A DNA stretch of 13,298 nt from an uncultured Bacteroidales bacterium (lineage in GTDB: Bacteria; Bacteroidota; Bacteroidia; Bacteroidales; Bacteroidaceae), in assembly GCA_902768605.1 (NCBI GenBank), contig CACXLY010000074.1:1-13298 (forward strand), in the 5' to 3' direction. Both the position numbers and the translations under genes were made by a program. The stretch's first letter is position 1, and the number at the start of each line of letters is the position of its first letter. Under the pieces are notes generated by a model, which saw only the letters and a list, made by a program, of their open reading frames with translations, was not told the origin of the DNA and did not search any database. Positions 1 through 5,239 of the stretch are shown here, in pieces.

Positions 1-263
1 TATCTTTGGCAAAAAGACAAATGAAACGAGACGATGAAGAAGGTAATGTCAATAATTCAATAATTCCAAAATGTTTGGTAATGATATAGCAGTTGGCACA
101 ATGTCGTCCAATACTGGAAAGAAACGAGATAGAATCTTGAACATCTTTTATGACCTGGTGAGGGCACTCTAGAAATATCGTATCCTCTTCGCGGGGGACT
201 CAGATTCCGCCTATAGTCTGTCGTTCCTACGGTGTTTATTTGTCGGACAGCAATAATTCCTAA
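1..263. other. Left-edge region without a convincing gene
   Basis: I see no supportable gene here. On the + strand one frame is open from base 3 to a TAG at 87-89, ending in ...KCLVMI, and another is open from base 2 to a TGA at 35-37; either could be the last codons of a gene entering from the left, but neither is recognisable. A minus-strand frame of 74 codons (281-57) has no homology I recognise and looks like chance. Two weak stem-loops are visible: GCGG/CCGC at 191-210 and CTGTCG/CGGACAG at 218-250 with a bulged G. The stretch may be an intergenic repeat or structured non-coding sequence; this is unresolved. Confidence 0.4.
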
Positions 264-302
264 TAGAGAAACGCGACACATTTTGTGTATCGCGTTTCTC
301 TA
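264..302 (-). terminator. Long hairpin, probable terminator downstream of tRNA-Gln
   Basis: A 5' arm beginning TAGAGAAACGCGA pairs with a 3' arm ending TCGCGTTTCTCTA. The stem then continues as CACA/TGTG after a two-base bulge, closing on a short T-rich loop. The stem is very strong but has no T-tract on either side, so terminator function is inferred from its place downstream of the minus-strand tRNA. A weaker AAAAC/GTTTT stem at 311-323, nearer the tRNA, could contribute. It could also be a palindromic intergenic repeat. Confidence 0.5.
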
Positions 303-389
303 TGTTGAATAAAACTTCGTTTTCTTCGACAATTCTCTTGCTCGGCAATATTCAAACAAGCTTGATACTGCTCTCGCTTAATCGAATCG

Positions 390-460
390 TTGGACTACCT
401 GGGTTCGAACCAAGACTAAGAGAACCAAAACCTCTTGTGCTACCATTACACCATAGCCCA
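390..460 (-). tRNA. tRNA-Gln (anticodon UUG)
   Basis: Read on the minus strand, the acceptor arms TGGGCTA and TAGTCCA pair over seven positions with one G-U. The anticodon stem AGAGG/TCTCT closes a seven-base loop TTTTGGT, giving anticodon UUG (complement of 426-428). The T arm is CTTGG-TTCGAAC-CCAGG with the universal TTCGA, and the D loop carries AATGGTAGC. The discriminator is A at 390, and CCA is not encoded, so it must be added after transcription. The gene lies downstream of tyrS on the same strand but has its own promoter box at 494-501, so it is probably transcribed on its own. Confidence 0.95.
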
Positions 461-493
461 ATCCAAAATCAAACGTTTTCGCGTTTGCGGCTG

Positions 494-501
494 CAAAGAT
501 A
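494..501 (-). promoter_or_regulatory. -7 box of the tRNA-Gln promoter
   Basis: The minus strand reads TATCTTTG, a full match to the Bacteroidetes -7 consensus TAnnTTTG, ending about 34 bases before the tRNA 5' end. The -33 region falls inside the GTGAAAA array at 511-538, which reads TTTTCAC on this strand. The sequence continuing from this box (acaaaaagtgaaaagtg on the + strand) is nearly identical to that beside the lemA promoter. Confidence 0.6.
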
Positions 502-510
502 CAACAAAAA

Positions 511-538
511 GTGAAAAGTGAAAAGTGAAAAGTGAAAA
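511..538. repeat. Four perfect tandem GTGAAAA heptamers
   Basis: Units start at 511, 518, 525 and 532 and are identical. The array occupies the -33 region of the tRNA-Gln promoter. A second array of the reverse-complementary unit lies at 601-654, so the two can pair around a core of about 60 bases. Confidence 0.9.
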
Positions 539-600
539 ATTATTTGCTTTCCTATGGTTTTTTGTTAAACATGCGGATTATTGTTACTTTGATTCTTCAC

Positions 601-654
601 TTTTCACCCTTCGCTTTTCACTTTTTTACCTTTTCACCTTTTCACTTTTTCACC
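601..654. repeat. TTTTCAC array of period 8 at the 3' end of tyrS
   Basis: One heptamer at 601-607 is followed by five octamers starting at 615, 623, 631, 639 and 647 (TTTTCAC plus C or T, with one TTTTTACC). On the minus strand they read GGTGAAAA/AGTGAAAA. The tyrS stop codon TGA (644-642) belongs to one of these units, and the last residues of TyrRS are encoded by the array. The array is the reverse complement of the one at 511-538. Confidence 0.85.
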
Positions 655-1937
655 TTTAATAAAAAGTATTTCTTCTTGCCTTGCTGGACGAGGAGGTACT
701 TGCCGTCGAGCAGGTCGGCCTCGGTCACCATCTGGTCGAAGCTCTGCAGCTTTTCCTTGTTCAGGCTGACGCCGCCGCCTTGTGTGAGCTTACGCATCTC
801 GCCCTTGCTGGGGAAGCATTGGGTGTGCTCGGCGAAGAGGTCGACAGCCTTCGTGCCTTCGCCCTTGAGCAGGTCGAGGCTTATCTCGAACTGCGGCACG
901 CCGCTGAAGACGTCGAGCAGCGTCTGTTCGTCGAGCTTGACGAGGCTCTCCTTGGTGCTCTTGCCGAAGAGGATGCCACTGGCTTCGAGAGCCTGTTCGT
1001 AGTCCTCGCGGCTGTGCACCATGACGGTCAGCTCCTCTGCCAGCTTCTTCTGCAGGACGCGCAGGCCCGGGTCTTTGCGGTGCTCCTCGATGAGGGCGTC
1101 GATGGTGGGCTTGTCCAAAGAGGTGAATATCTTGATGTAGCGCTCTGCGTCTTCATCGGCCACGTTGAGCCAGAACTGGTAGAAGGCGTAGGGCGTGGTG
1201 CGGTTGCGGTCGAGCCAGATGTTGCCCTTCTCTGTCTTGCCAAACTTCTTGCCGTCGGCCTTCGTGATGAGGGGACAGGTGAGGGCAAAGGCTTCGTTGT
1301 CGCCACCGAGCTTGCGGCGGATGAGCTCTGTGCCGGTGGTGATGTTGCCCCACTGGTCGCTGCCGCCCATCTGCAGTTTGCAGTTCTTCGTCTGATAGAG
1401 GTGCAGGAAATCGTAGCCCTGCAGGAGCTGGTAGGTGAACTCGGTGAACGACATGCCGTCCTGGAACTCACCGTTGAGGCGACGCTTCACGCTGTCCTTC
1501 GCCATCATGTAGTTGACGGTGATGCACTTGCCGATGTCGCGGGCGAAGTCGAGGAAGGTGAAGTCCTTCATCCAGTCGTAGTTGTTGACCAGCTCGGCGC
1601 GGTTGGGCGCGTCGCTCTCGTGGGCGAGCTGCTTCTTGATGCACTCCACGTTGTGACGCAACGTCTCCTCGTTCAGCAGATTGCGCTCCTGGCTCTTTCC
1701 GCTGGGGTCGCCAATCATGCCGGTTGCTCCGCCGACGAGTGCAATGGGTTTGTGGCCGCAGCGTTGCAGATGGCGCAGCATCATGACGCCGCAGAGGTGG
1801 CCGATGTGCAGGCTGTCGGCTGTCGGGTCAATGCCCACATAGGCCGATACCTGTTCCTTCATAAGTAATTCTTCTGTGCCGGGCATCATCTGGTGGATCA
1901 TGCCTCTCCATTTCAGTTCTTCTACAAAGTTCAACAT
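642..1937 (-). CDS. tyrS: Tyrosyl-tRNA synthetase
   Basis: Class I aminoacyl-tRNA synthetase that charges tRNA-Tyr with tyrosine in the cytoplasm. With the start chosen here it has 431 residues, a normal length. HIGH is at residues 44-47 (SLHIGHLCG). The tyrosine- and ATP-site segment [11 protein letters not shown] is near 188-198, and the KMSKS-loop equivalent KFGKT is at 231-235, as in other bacterial TyrRS. A C-terminal S4-like RNA-binding domain covers about 375-430. The frame stays open upstream to an ATG at 1976, but those 13 extra codons ([13 protein letters not shown]) are made of ATTCAAA-type repeat; family members begin near [13 protein letters not shown], so 1937 is preferred. The TGA stop lies inside an octamer array. 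The gene is monocistronic, with a promoter box at 2080-2087. Confidence 0.96.
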   Translation of the reverse strand: MLNFVEELKWRGMIHQMMPGTEELLMKEQVSAYVGIDPTADSLHIGHLCGVMMLRHLQRCGHKPIALVGGATGMIGDPSGKSQERNLLNEETLRHNVECIKKQLAHESDAPNRAELVNNYDWMKDFTFLDFARDIGKCITVNYMMAKDSVKRRLNGEFQDGMSFTEFTYQLLQGYDFLHLYQTKNCKLQMGGSDQWGNITTGTELIRRKLGGDNEAFALTCPLITKADGKKFGKTEKGNIWLDRNRTTPYAFYQFWLNVADEDAERYIKIFTSLDKPTIDALIEEHRKDPGLRVLQKKLAEELTVMVHSREDYEQALEASGILFGKSTKESLVKLDEQTLLDVFSGVPQFEISLDLLKGEGTKAVDLFAEHTQCFPSKGEMRKLTQGGGVSLNKEKLQSFDQMVTEADLLDGKYLLVQQGKKKYFLLKVKK

Positions 1938-1948
1938 ATATTTGTTTA

Positions 1949-1977
1949 ATTCAAAATTGTTAAATTCAAAATTCAAA
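1949..1977. repeat. ATTCAAA heptamers at the tyrS start
   Basis: ATTCAAA occurs at 1949-1955 and as a tandem pair at 1964-1977. On the minus strand these read TTTGAAT and give the spurious N-terminal extension of TyrRS. They lie directly upstream of the preferred start at 1937. Confidence 0.6.
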
Positions 1978-2043
1978 ACGGCTTTAGTTCAGATTCTAAA
2001 CTGTTATGTTCAGGTTTTAATGTTCATGTTTCAGCGTTAAAGT

Positions 2044-2060
2044 GCCGCCCTAAAGGGGGC
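2044..2060 (-). other. GC-rich hairpin in the tyrS leader
   Basis: On the minus strand GCCCCCTTTAGGGCGGC can fold with three outer and two or three inner GC pairs around a C-C mismatch. It sits about 20 bases downstream of the tyrS -7 box, in a leader of roughly 135 bases. It may be a regulatory leader structure or a fragment of a GC-rich interspersed repeat; there is no evidence for a T-box. Confidence 0.3.
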
Positions 2061-2079
2061 AGAGAGCCTTTTTCGGGTG

Positions 2080-2087
2080 CAAAGGTA
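2080..2087 (-). promoter_or_regulatory. -7 box of the tyrS promoter
   Basis: The minus strand reads TACCTTTG, matching TAnnTTTG. Upstream of the box the + strand continues acaaaaaggtgagcgaaaa, resembling the sequences beside the tRNA-Gln and lemA boxes. The expected leader to the start at 1937 is about 135 bases. Confidence 0.55.
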
Positions 2088-2161
2088 CAAAAAGGTGAGC
2101 GAAAATGTGCCGTGTTAACATCATTTAACGCCTTATCGTGCATTAAATGTTAAAAATGATG

Positions 2162-2169
2162 TATATTTG
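2162..2169 (+). promoter_or_regulatory. -7 box of the TRL-like lipoprotein gene
   Basis: TATATTTG matches TAnnTTTG. The -33 region near 2138-2142 is not a clear TTTG. Initiation is expected near 2175, leaving a leader of about 90 bases that holds the pseudoknot candidate. Confidence 0.6.
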
Positions 2170-2196
2170 CAGTCGATAAACAAAAAAACTTTAAGC

Positions 2197-2251
2197 ACAG
2201 CCTGCATGGAAACGTCTCAGTATGCATGGCTGTAAATACTAACTTGAGACG
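2197..2251 (+). promoter_or_regulatory. Pseudoknot-capable 5' leader of the lipoprotein gene
   Basis: Stem 1 pairs ACAGCCTGCAT (2197-2207) with ATGCATGGCTGT (2222-2233): 11 base pairs with a single bulged T at 2227. Stem 2 pairs CGTCTCA (2213-2219), which lies in the loop of stem 1, with TGAGACG (2245-2251), a perfect 7 base pairs. The connectors are GGAAA (2208-2212), two bases at 2220-2221, and the A-rich TAAATACTAACT (2233-2244). This is the order of an H-type pseudoknot. Alternatively stem 2 can extend through GTAT/ATAC and compete with stem 1, making a two-state switch. The structure ends 16 bases before the ATG. I do not recognise it as a named riboswitch. Confidence 0.5.
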
Positions 2252-2267
2252 ACGTAACTAAAACATT

Positions 2268-2552
2268 ATGAAAAAGTTCTTCTATCTGGCTGCATTGGTA
2301 TGCGGTATGATGTCTGTAGCAAGTTGTTCAAGCGTAGTTCCCCTGGCTGCAACTTCCAACAACGTAGGTGCAAAGTGCGGTACAGCTACTGAAACCCGCA
2401 TCCTCGGTCTCTTCCCCTTCAAGGGCGACCACGGCATCGACGCAGCTGCTAAGAATGGTGGCATCAAGAAGATTTCTCACGTTGACGTTGAGAAGTTCAA
2501 CATTTGTGGCTATCTCTACACAAAGACCACCACTCGCGTTTATGGCGAATAA
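2268..2552 (+). CDS. TRL-like family small lipoprotein
   Basis: A 94-residue exported lipoprotein. Residues 1-19 form a signal peptide (MKKFFYLAALVCGMMSVAS) with the lipidation cysteine at C20 in the lipobox VASC. No acidic surface-export signal follows the cysteine, so a periplasmic-facing lipid anchor is more likely; this is inferred. The mature part has the pattern I associate with the TRL-like family (PF13146): ATETRILGLFPFKGD, then IDAAAKNGGIKKISHVD, ending YTKTTTRVYGE. The molecular function of this family is not known to me. Codons such as GGT, GCT, GTT, AAC and AAG dominate, unlike the neighbouring genes, which suggests high expression. The gene has its own promoter, a structured leader and a terminator at 2579-2610. 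Confidence 0.85.
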   Translation: MKKFFYLAALVCGMMSVASCSSVVPLAATSNNVGAKCGTATETRILGLFPFKGDHGIDAAAKNGGIKKISHVDVEKFNICGYLYTKTTTRVYGE

Positions 2553-2578
2553 TATTTCGTTCATGAATTGACGAATCA

Positions 2579-2610
2579 TGTGGGATGTGCCTCCTCTGGT
2601 GCATCCCACA
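2579..2610 (+). terminator. Terminator hairpin after the lipoprotein gene
   Basis: GTGGGATG (2580-2587) pairs perfectly with CATCCCAC (2602-2609), plus T2579-A2610 outside and wobble or GC pairs inside. It is followed by cttgtttcatt, which is only weakly T-rich. It separates this gene from the one starting at 2648. Confidence 0.65.
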
Positions 2611-2647
2611 CTTGTTTCATTAGGGCTATACATTATATATATAATAT

Positions 2648-3166
2648 ATGAGACAATCAGCCAGAAAGCTTCTCCTCCTGCTCCTGATGGCATGCAGCCT
2701 GGCGGCATTCGGCGGGGAGCGATACGACGTGAGGGTACTTCCCCTCGGCAAGATGTATTTCTTCATGCCATACAAGTTGAAGGGGAAGGCCGGAAGCAAG
2801 CTGCAGTACGATATGACGCTGCTCACGTATCGCGACTCCACGACCATCAACATGACGCTGACCTCGCCGCAGGGGCGCGTGAAGAGCATCGCCCTCTCAT
2901 CGCCCGATGCAAGCTTCTCCACCACGCAGTACGAACTCTTCTTCCAGGAGCGCAGCGGCTCCCGCTTCAACACACGCGTCCACATCGACTGCCCGAACGA
3001 AGTTTACAAGCGGTTGTTCGAGAGCCAGCAACCCCTCACCATAGAGTTGACGATGGAGGACGGCAAGCACTACGCCTTCACCTACAAGCCAAAGAAATGG
3101 CAGGAGGAGTCGGCCTACGTCTGCGAAGTGCTGGAGATGATTGCCTACAGCAACAGCCGGAAATAA
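2648..3166 (+). CDS. Exported protein of unknown function
   Basis: A 172-residue protein I do not recognise. The N-terminus MRQSARKLLLLLLMACSLAAFGG is a clear export signal. Cleavage could be by signal peptidase I near residues 22-23, or at C16 as a lipoprotein (LMAC is an acceptable Bacteroidetes lipobox); the sequence does not decide. The remainder is soluble and looks beta-rich, with alternating polar and hydrophobic stretches (YELFFQERSGSRFNTRVHI, PLTIELTMEDGKHYAFTYKP), and no catalytic motif is visible. The start at 2648 is the only ATG that keeps the signal peptide; it lies after a palindromic AT-rich run (ATTATATATATAAT, 2632-2645). Two tandem TAA stops and a hairpin end the gene. It may be transcribed from its own weak promoter or by read-through of the lipoprotein gene. 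Confidence 0.8.
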   Translation: MRQSARKLLLLLLMACSLAAFGGERYDVRVLPLGKMYFFMPYKLKGKAGSKLQYDMTLLTYRDSTTINMTLTSPQGRVKSIALSSPDASFSTTQYELFFQERSGSRFNTRVHIDCPNEVYKRLFESQQPLTIELTMEDGKHYAFTYKPKKWQEESAYVCEVLEMIAYSNSRK

Positions 3167-3169
3167 TAA

Positions 3170-3195
3170 AAGCTGACGCTTTCAAGCGTCAGCTT
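3170..3195 (+). terminator. Terminator hairpin of the 2648-3166 gene
   Basis: AAGCTGACGCTT (3170-3181) and AAGCGTCAGCTT (3184-3195) are perfect inverted repeats of 12 bases two bases apart, starting four bases after the stop codon. The + strand exit is attctc, so there is no long T-tract. Confidence 0.75.
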
Positions 3196-3219
3196 ATTCT
3201 CAATGGTCAGTATATTTTC

Positions 3220-3239
3220 CCAACGCTTGGAAGCGTTGG
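3220..3239 (-). terminator. Terminator hairpin of the lemA-M48 operon
   Basis: CCAACGCTT (3220-3228) and AAGCGTTGG (3231-3239) pair perfectly. It lies 19 bases past the stop codon of the M48 gene on the minus strand and faces the hairpin at 3170-3195 from the convergent gene. The two hairpins share the core ACGCTTnnAAGCGT. Confidence 0.7.
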
Positions 3240-3258
3240 CTCCTAATTCAGCAGAAAC

Positions 3259-4257
3259 TTAGAATTGCTCCAAGTATGCGATGCGGCTTTCTATGCTTGG
3301 GTGCGTGCTGAAGAGGCGGCTCATCATGTTCGTGAACTCGCTCTTGAAGGCGACGGGCTTCACGATGAAGAGCTGTGCTACGTCCTCGCGGTCAACGTTT
3401 CCGAGTCCCGGGTCGCCGCTGATCTTGCGCAGAGCCGAAGCCAGGGCCAACGGGTTGCCACAAAGCTCAGCACCGCCTGCATCGGCCATGTACTCGCGCT
3501 TGCGGCTGATGGCAAACCTTGTCAGCAGCGTGAAGAAGTAACCTATCGCAGCCAGCACGATGGCGACCAGGATGACAGCAATCACCGTGCCTCCGTTCTT
3601 TCCGTCTTTACTCGTGCGGCGATTCCCTCCTCCGTAGATGAAGGTGTTCCAAAGCATGCGGACTGCCAGACTGAGCACTGTGCTCATGATGCCCACGAAG
3701 ATGATGCTGATGATGAGCAGACGTGTGTCGCGGTTGCGGATATGTGTCAGCTCGTGACCAATCACGCCAGCCAGCTCGTCGTCGTTCAGCCGGTTGCAGA
3801 TGCCTGTGGTGACGGTGACGGTGTAGCTCTTCTCGTCTATTCCGCTGGCAAAGGCGTTGAGCTGCGGGTCGTCGATGATGTTTATCTTCGGCATCGGCAT
3901 ACCGCAAGTCATGGTGAGGTTCTCCACGATGTTGTAGATGCGGGGATTCTCACGGCGCTCCAAGGGCTTGGCTCCCGTGGCGTTGCGCACCATGCTGGCG
4001 TTCGAGAAGTAGGAAATCATGAACCAGATGCCCACGATTCCCACCACCCAGGGCACGGTGTAGAGGAAGGCTTCGTTGGTCGCCATCGCGTCGAAAGCCA
4101 ACGACGTGCCTCCGTAGCCGTCGTACACCTCCTGCATGTTCATGAACGCCACGAAGGCATACACGATGGCCAGGATGATGCAGGGAAAGAGGATGAGAAG
4201 CAACAGGCTCTTGAAGTTGTTGCGAACCTGCTGCGTATGAATGCCAACGTAATTCAT
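3259..4257 (-). CDS. M48 family (HtpX-like) membrane zinc metalloprotease
   Basis: A 332-residue integral membrane peptidase, probably acting in membrane protein quality control. Predicted membrane segments are about 17-39, 67-84, 180-200 and 224-247. The zinc site is HELTH at 168-172, with the third ligand at E255 in SRKREYMADAGGAEL. The late motif STHPSIESRI (317-326) is typical of M48 peptidases. All expected catalytic residues are present. It is the second gene of an operon with lemA, 183 bases downstream of its stop, a pairing seen in other bacteria. Its start ATGAATTACG is itself a copy of the ATGAATT repeat filling the spacer, so the N-terminus MNY derives from repeat sequence. It is longer than classical HtpX (about 290 residues), so I leave the symbol blank. 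Confidence 0.92.
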   Translation of the reverse strand: MNYVGIHTQQVRNNFKSLLLLILFPCIILAIVYAFVAFMNMQEVYDGYGGTSLAFDAMATNEAFLYTVPWVVGIVGIWFMISYFSNASMVRNATGAKPLERRENPRIYNIVENLTMTCGMPMPKINIIDDPQLNAFASGIDEKSYTVTVTTGICNRLNDDELAGVIGHELTHIRNRDTRLLIISIIFVGIMSTVLSLAVRMLWNTFIYGGGNRRTSKDGKNGGTVIAVILVAIVLAAIGYFFTLLTRFAISRKREYMADAGGAELCGNPLALASALRKISGDPGLGNVDREDVAQLFIVKPVAFKSEFTNMMSRLFSTHPSIESRIAYLEQF

Positions 4258-4441
4258 AGTTTAATTCATAATTCTCAATTCATAATTCATAATTAAGCTA
4301 CGCCCTGAAACCAAGCGAAAGGAATAATCGTGAATTACTCATAGTTCAATTCTCAATTCATAATACATAATTCATAATTAAGCTACGCTCTGGAACCAAG
4401 CGAAAGGATAATCGTGAATTATGAATTATGAATTATGAATT
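4254..4441. repeat. Duplicated 85-bp unit with ATTCATA heptamer arms between lemA and M48
   Basis: A conserved core beginning aattaagctacgc and ending atcgtgaatta occurs at 4291-4337 and again at 4376-4421, offset by 85 bases, with a few substitutions and one indel. The flanking sequence (tcatagtt.aattc...) is also duplicated, so the whole unit appears to have been copied in tandem. Left of each core lie ATTCATA heptamers. Right of the second core lie ATGAATT heptamers (4416-4441), their reverse complement, so the second copy forms a long inverted repeat around about 35 bases. The element spans the lemA stop and the M48 start. Confidence 0.85.
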
Positions 4442-5007
4442 CAAAATTTGATTTCCGGTGCTTTGTCGAGGTTAGCACGCTCCATCTCGCCCACGTCGAA
4501 GAGAGGCTCTTTGTGGAAGCCGAACATGCTGGCGAAGAGGACAGCGGGGAATCTCTGCACGGCGCTGTTCAGCTCCTTCGTGGCGCTGTTGAAGTAGCGG
4601 CGGACGGCTGCGAGCTTGTTCTCGATGTCGCTGATCTCGGTCTGCAGCTGCATGAAGTTCTGGTTGGCCTTCAGGTCGGGATAAGCTTCAGCCACGGCGC
4701 GCAGGTTCAGCATAGCGTTCGTGAGCTGGTTCTCGGCAGCAATCTTGTCGTTGATGGTGCTTGCGCTCATGGCAGCATTGCGGGCAGCAGTCACCTTCTC
4801 GAAGAGCTCCTTCTCGTGAGTGGCATAGCCCTTCACGGTAGCCACAAGCTGCGGAATGAGGTCGTGACGCTGCTTCAGCTGGACGTCGATGTTGGCGAAA
4901 GCATTCTCGCGATTGTTACGCAGGGTTACGAGGTTGTTGTAAATGCCGATAACCCCAAAGACGAGCAGTGCGACGACTGCAAGGATGATGATTGTTGTTG
5001 TTGCCAT
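4441..5007 (-). CDS. lemA: LemA family protein
   Basis: A 188-residue membrane-anchored helical protein. One N-terminal transmembrane segment spans about 5-23 with a very short part before it. It is followed by the LemA helical domain, with the diagnostic segment DVQLKQRHDLIPQLVATVKG at 41-60, then AYPDLKANQNF at 108-118, RRYFNSATKELN at 137-148, and FP near 153. Its length is usual for the family. The biochemical role of LemA is poorly defined; genetic association with M48 proteases, as here, suggests it helps a membrane peptidase. It is the first gene of the lemA-M48 operon, with promoter box 5064-5071, divergent from the sigma gene. The TGA stop lies exactly where the ATTCATA repeat begins. 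Confidence 0.95.
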   Translation of the reverse strand: MATTTIIILAVVALLVFGVIGIYNNLVTLRNNRENAFANIDVQLKQRHDLIPQLVATVKGYATHEKELFEKVTAARNAAMSASTINDKIAAENQLTNAMLNLRAVAEAYPDLKANQNFMQLQTEISDIENKLAAVRRYFNSATKELNSAVQRFPAVLFASMFGFHKEPLFDVGEMERANLDKAPEIKF

Positions 5008-5063
5008 AATTGTTTTATTTTTTGTGTTAAACCTTTTGCACTCTGCAATGTCATATTTTTAGG

Positions 5064-5071
5064 CAAAGGTA
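5064..5071 (-). promoter_or_regulatory. -7 box of the lemA promoter
   Basis: The minus strand reads TACCTTTG. The + strand continuation acgacaaaaagtgaaaagtg nearly repeats the tRNA-Gln promoter neighbourhood at 501-520. The expected leader is about 50 bases. Confidence 0.6.
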
Positions 5072-5080
5072 CGACAAAAA

Positions 5081-5108
5081 GTGAAAAGTGAAAAGCAAAA
5101 AGAGAAAA
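5081..5108. repeat. GTGAAAA heptamer array upstream of lemA
   Basis: Four 7-base units: two perfect GTGAAAA (5081-5094), then GCAAAAA and GAGAAAA. As at the tRNA-Gln promoter, they lie in the -33 region of the lemA promoter. Confidence 0.75.
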
Positions 5109-5112
5109 ATTA

Positions 5113-5184
5113 GATGCTAAATTGCAAAAGATTGTGCGTTTTTACGTCTTTTTTACATCTTTTAGCATTTCAAGATAGCATTTC
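5113..5184. promoter_or_regulatory. Repeat cluster in the lemA/sigma-factor divergent region, possible operator
   Basis: ATGCTAAA (5114-5121) is the inverted copy of TTTAGCAT (5161-5168). TAGCATTTC is directly repeated at 5163-5171 and 5176-5184, overlapping the expected -33 region of the sigma gene. Between them TTTTTACGTCT (5139-5149) and TTTTTACATCT (5150-5160) form a tandem pair of period 11, about one helical turn. This could bind a regulator; no known operator is recognised. Confidence 0.35.
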
Positions 5185-5198
5185 TAATAAAAAAGTTC

Positions 5199-5206
5199 TA
5201 TATTTG
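5199..5206 (+). promoter_or_regulatory. -7 box of the sigma-factor gene
   Basis: TATATTTG matches TAnnTTTG and lies 33 bases before the ATG at 5240. Initiation near 5213 gives a short, A/T-only-rich leader. The -33 region near 5175-5180 is not a clear TTTG. Confidence 0.6.
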
Positions 5207-5239
5207 TGGGCTAAAAGTCTTTAAATATATATAAGGTAT

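Noticed and set aside
57..281. 74-codon minus-strand frame at the left edge
   Set aside because: No recognisable motif, passes through stem-loops, no promoter box.
302..514. 70-codon + strand frame
   Set aside because: It reads through the antisense of the tRNA-Gln gene.
681..1868. 395-codon open frame antisense to tyrS
   Set aside because: It mirrors the synthetase reading frame; the translation is a Leu/Val/Glu-rich shadow with no domain, and TyrRS motifs on the other strand are complete.
1938..1976. Upstream start extending TyrRS by 13 residues
   Set aside because: The extension is encoded by ATTCAAA-type repeat and is not part of the family N-terminus.
1938..2080. T-box or other known leader riboswitch for tyrS
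   Set aside because: No T-box sequence or specifier loop is visible, and such elements are not expected in Bacteroidetes; only a small GC-rich hairpin is supported.
2578..3246. 222-codon + strand frame overlapping the exported protein gene
   Set aside because: It begins inside a terminator hairpin, runs through two more hairpins and lacks a signal or domain; the other + frame has a clear signal peptide.
3265..4296. 343-codon open frame antisense to the M48 protease
   Set aside because: His/Asp/Val-rich mirror of the coding strand, no start context, no motif.
4381..4415. Small gene in the lemA-M48 spacer
   Set aside because: Stops occur in all frames because of the heptamers; the duplicated core has no coding pattern.
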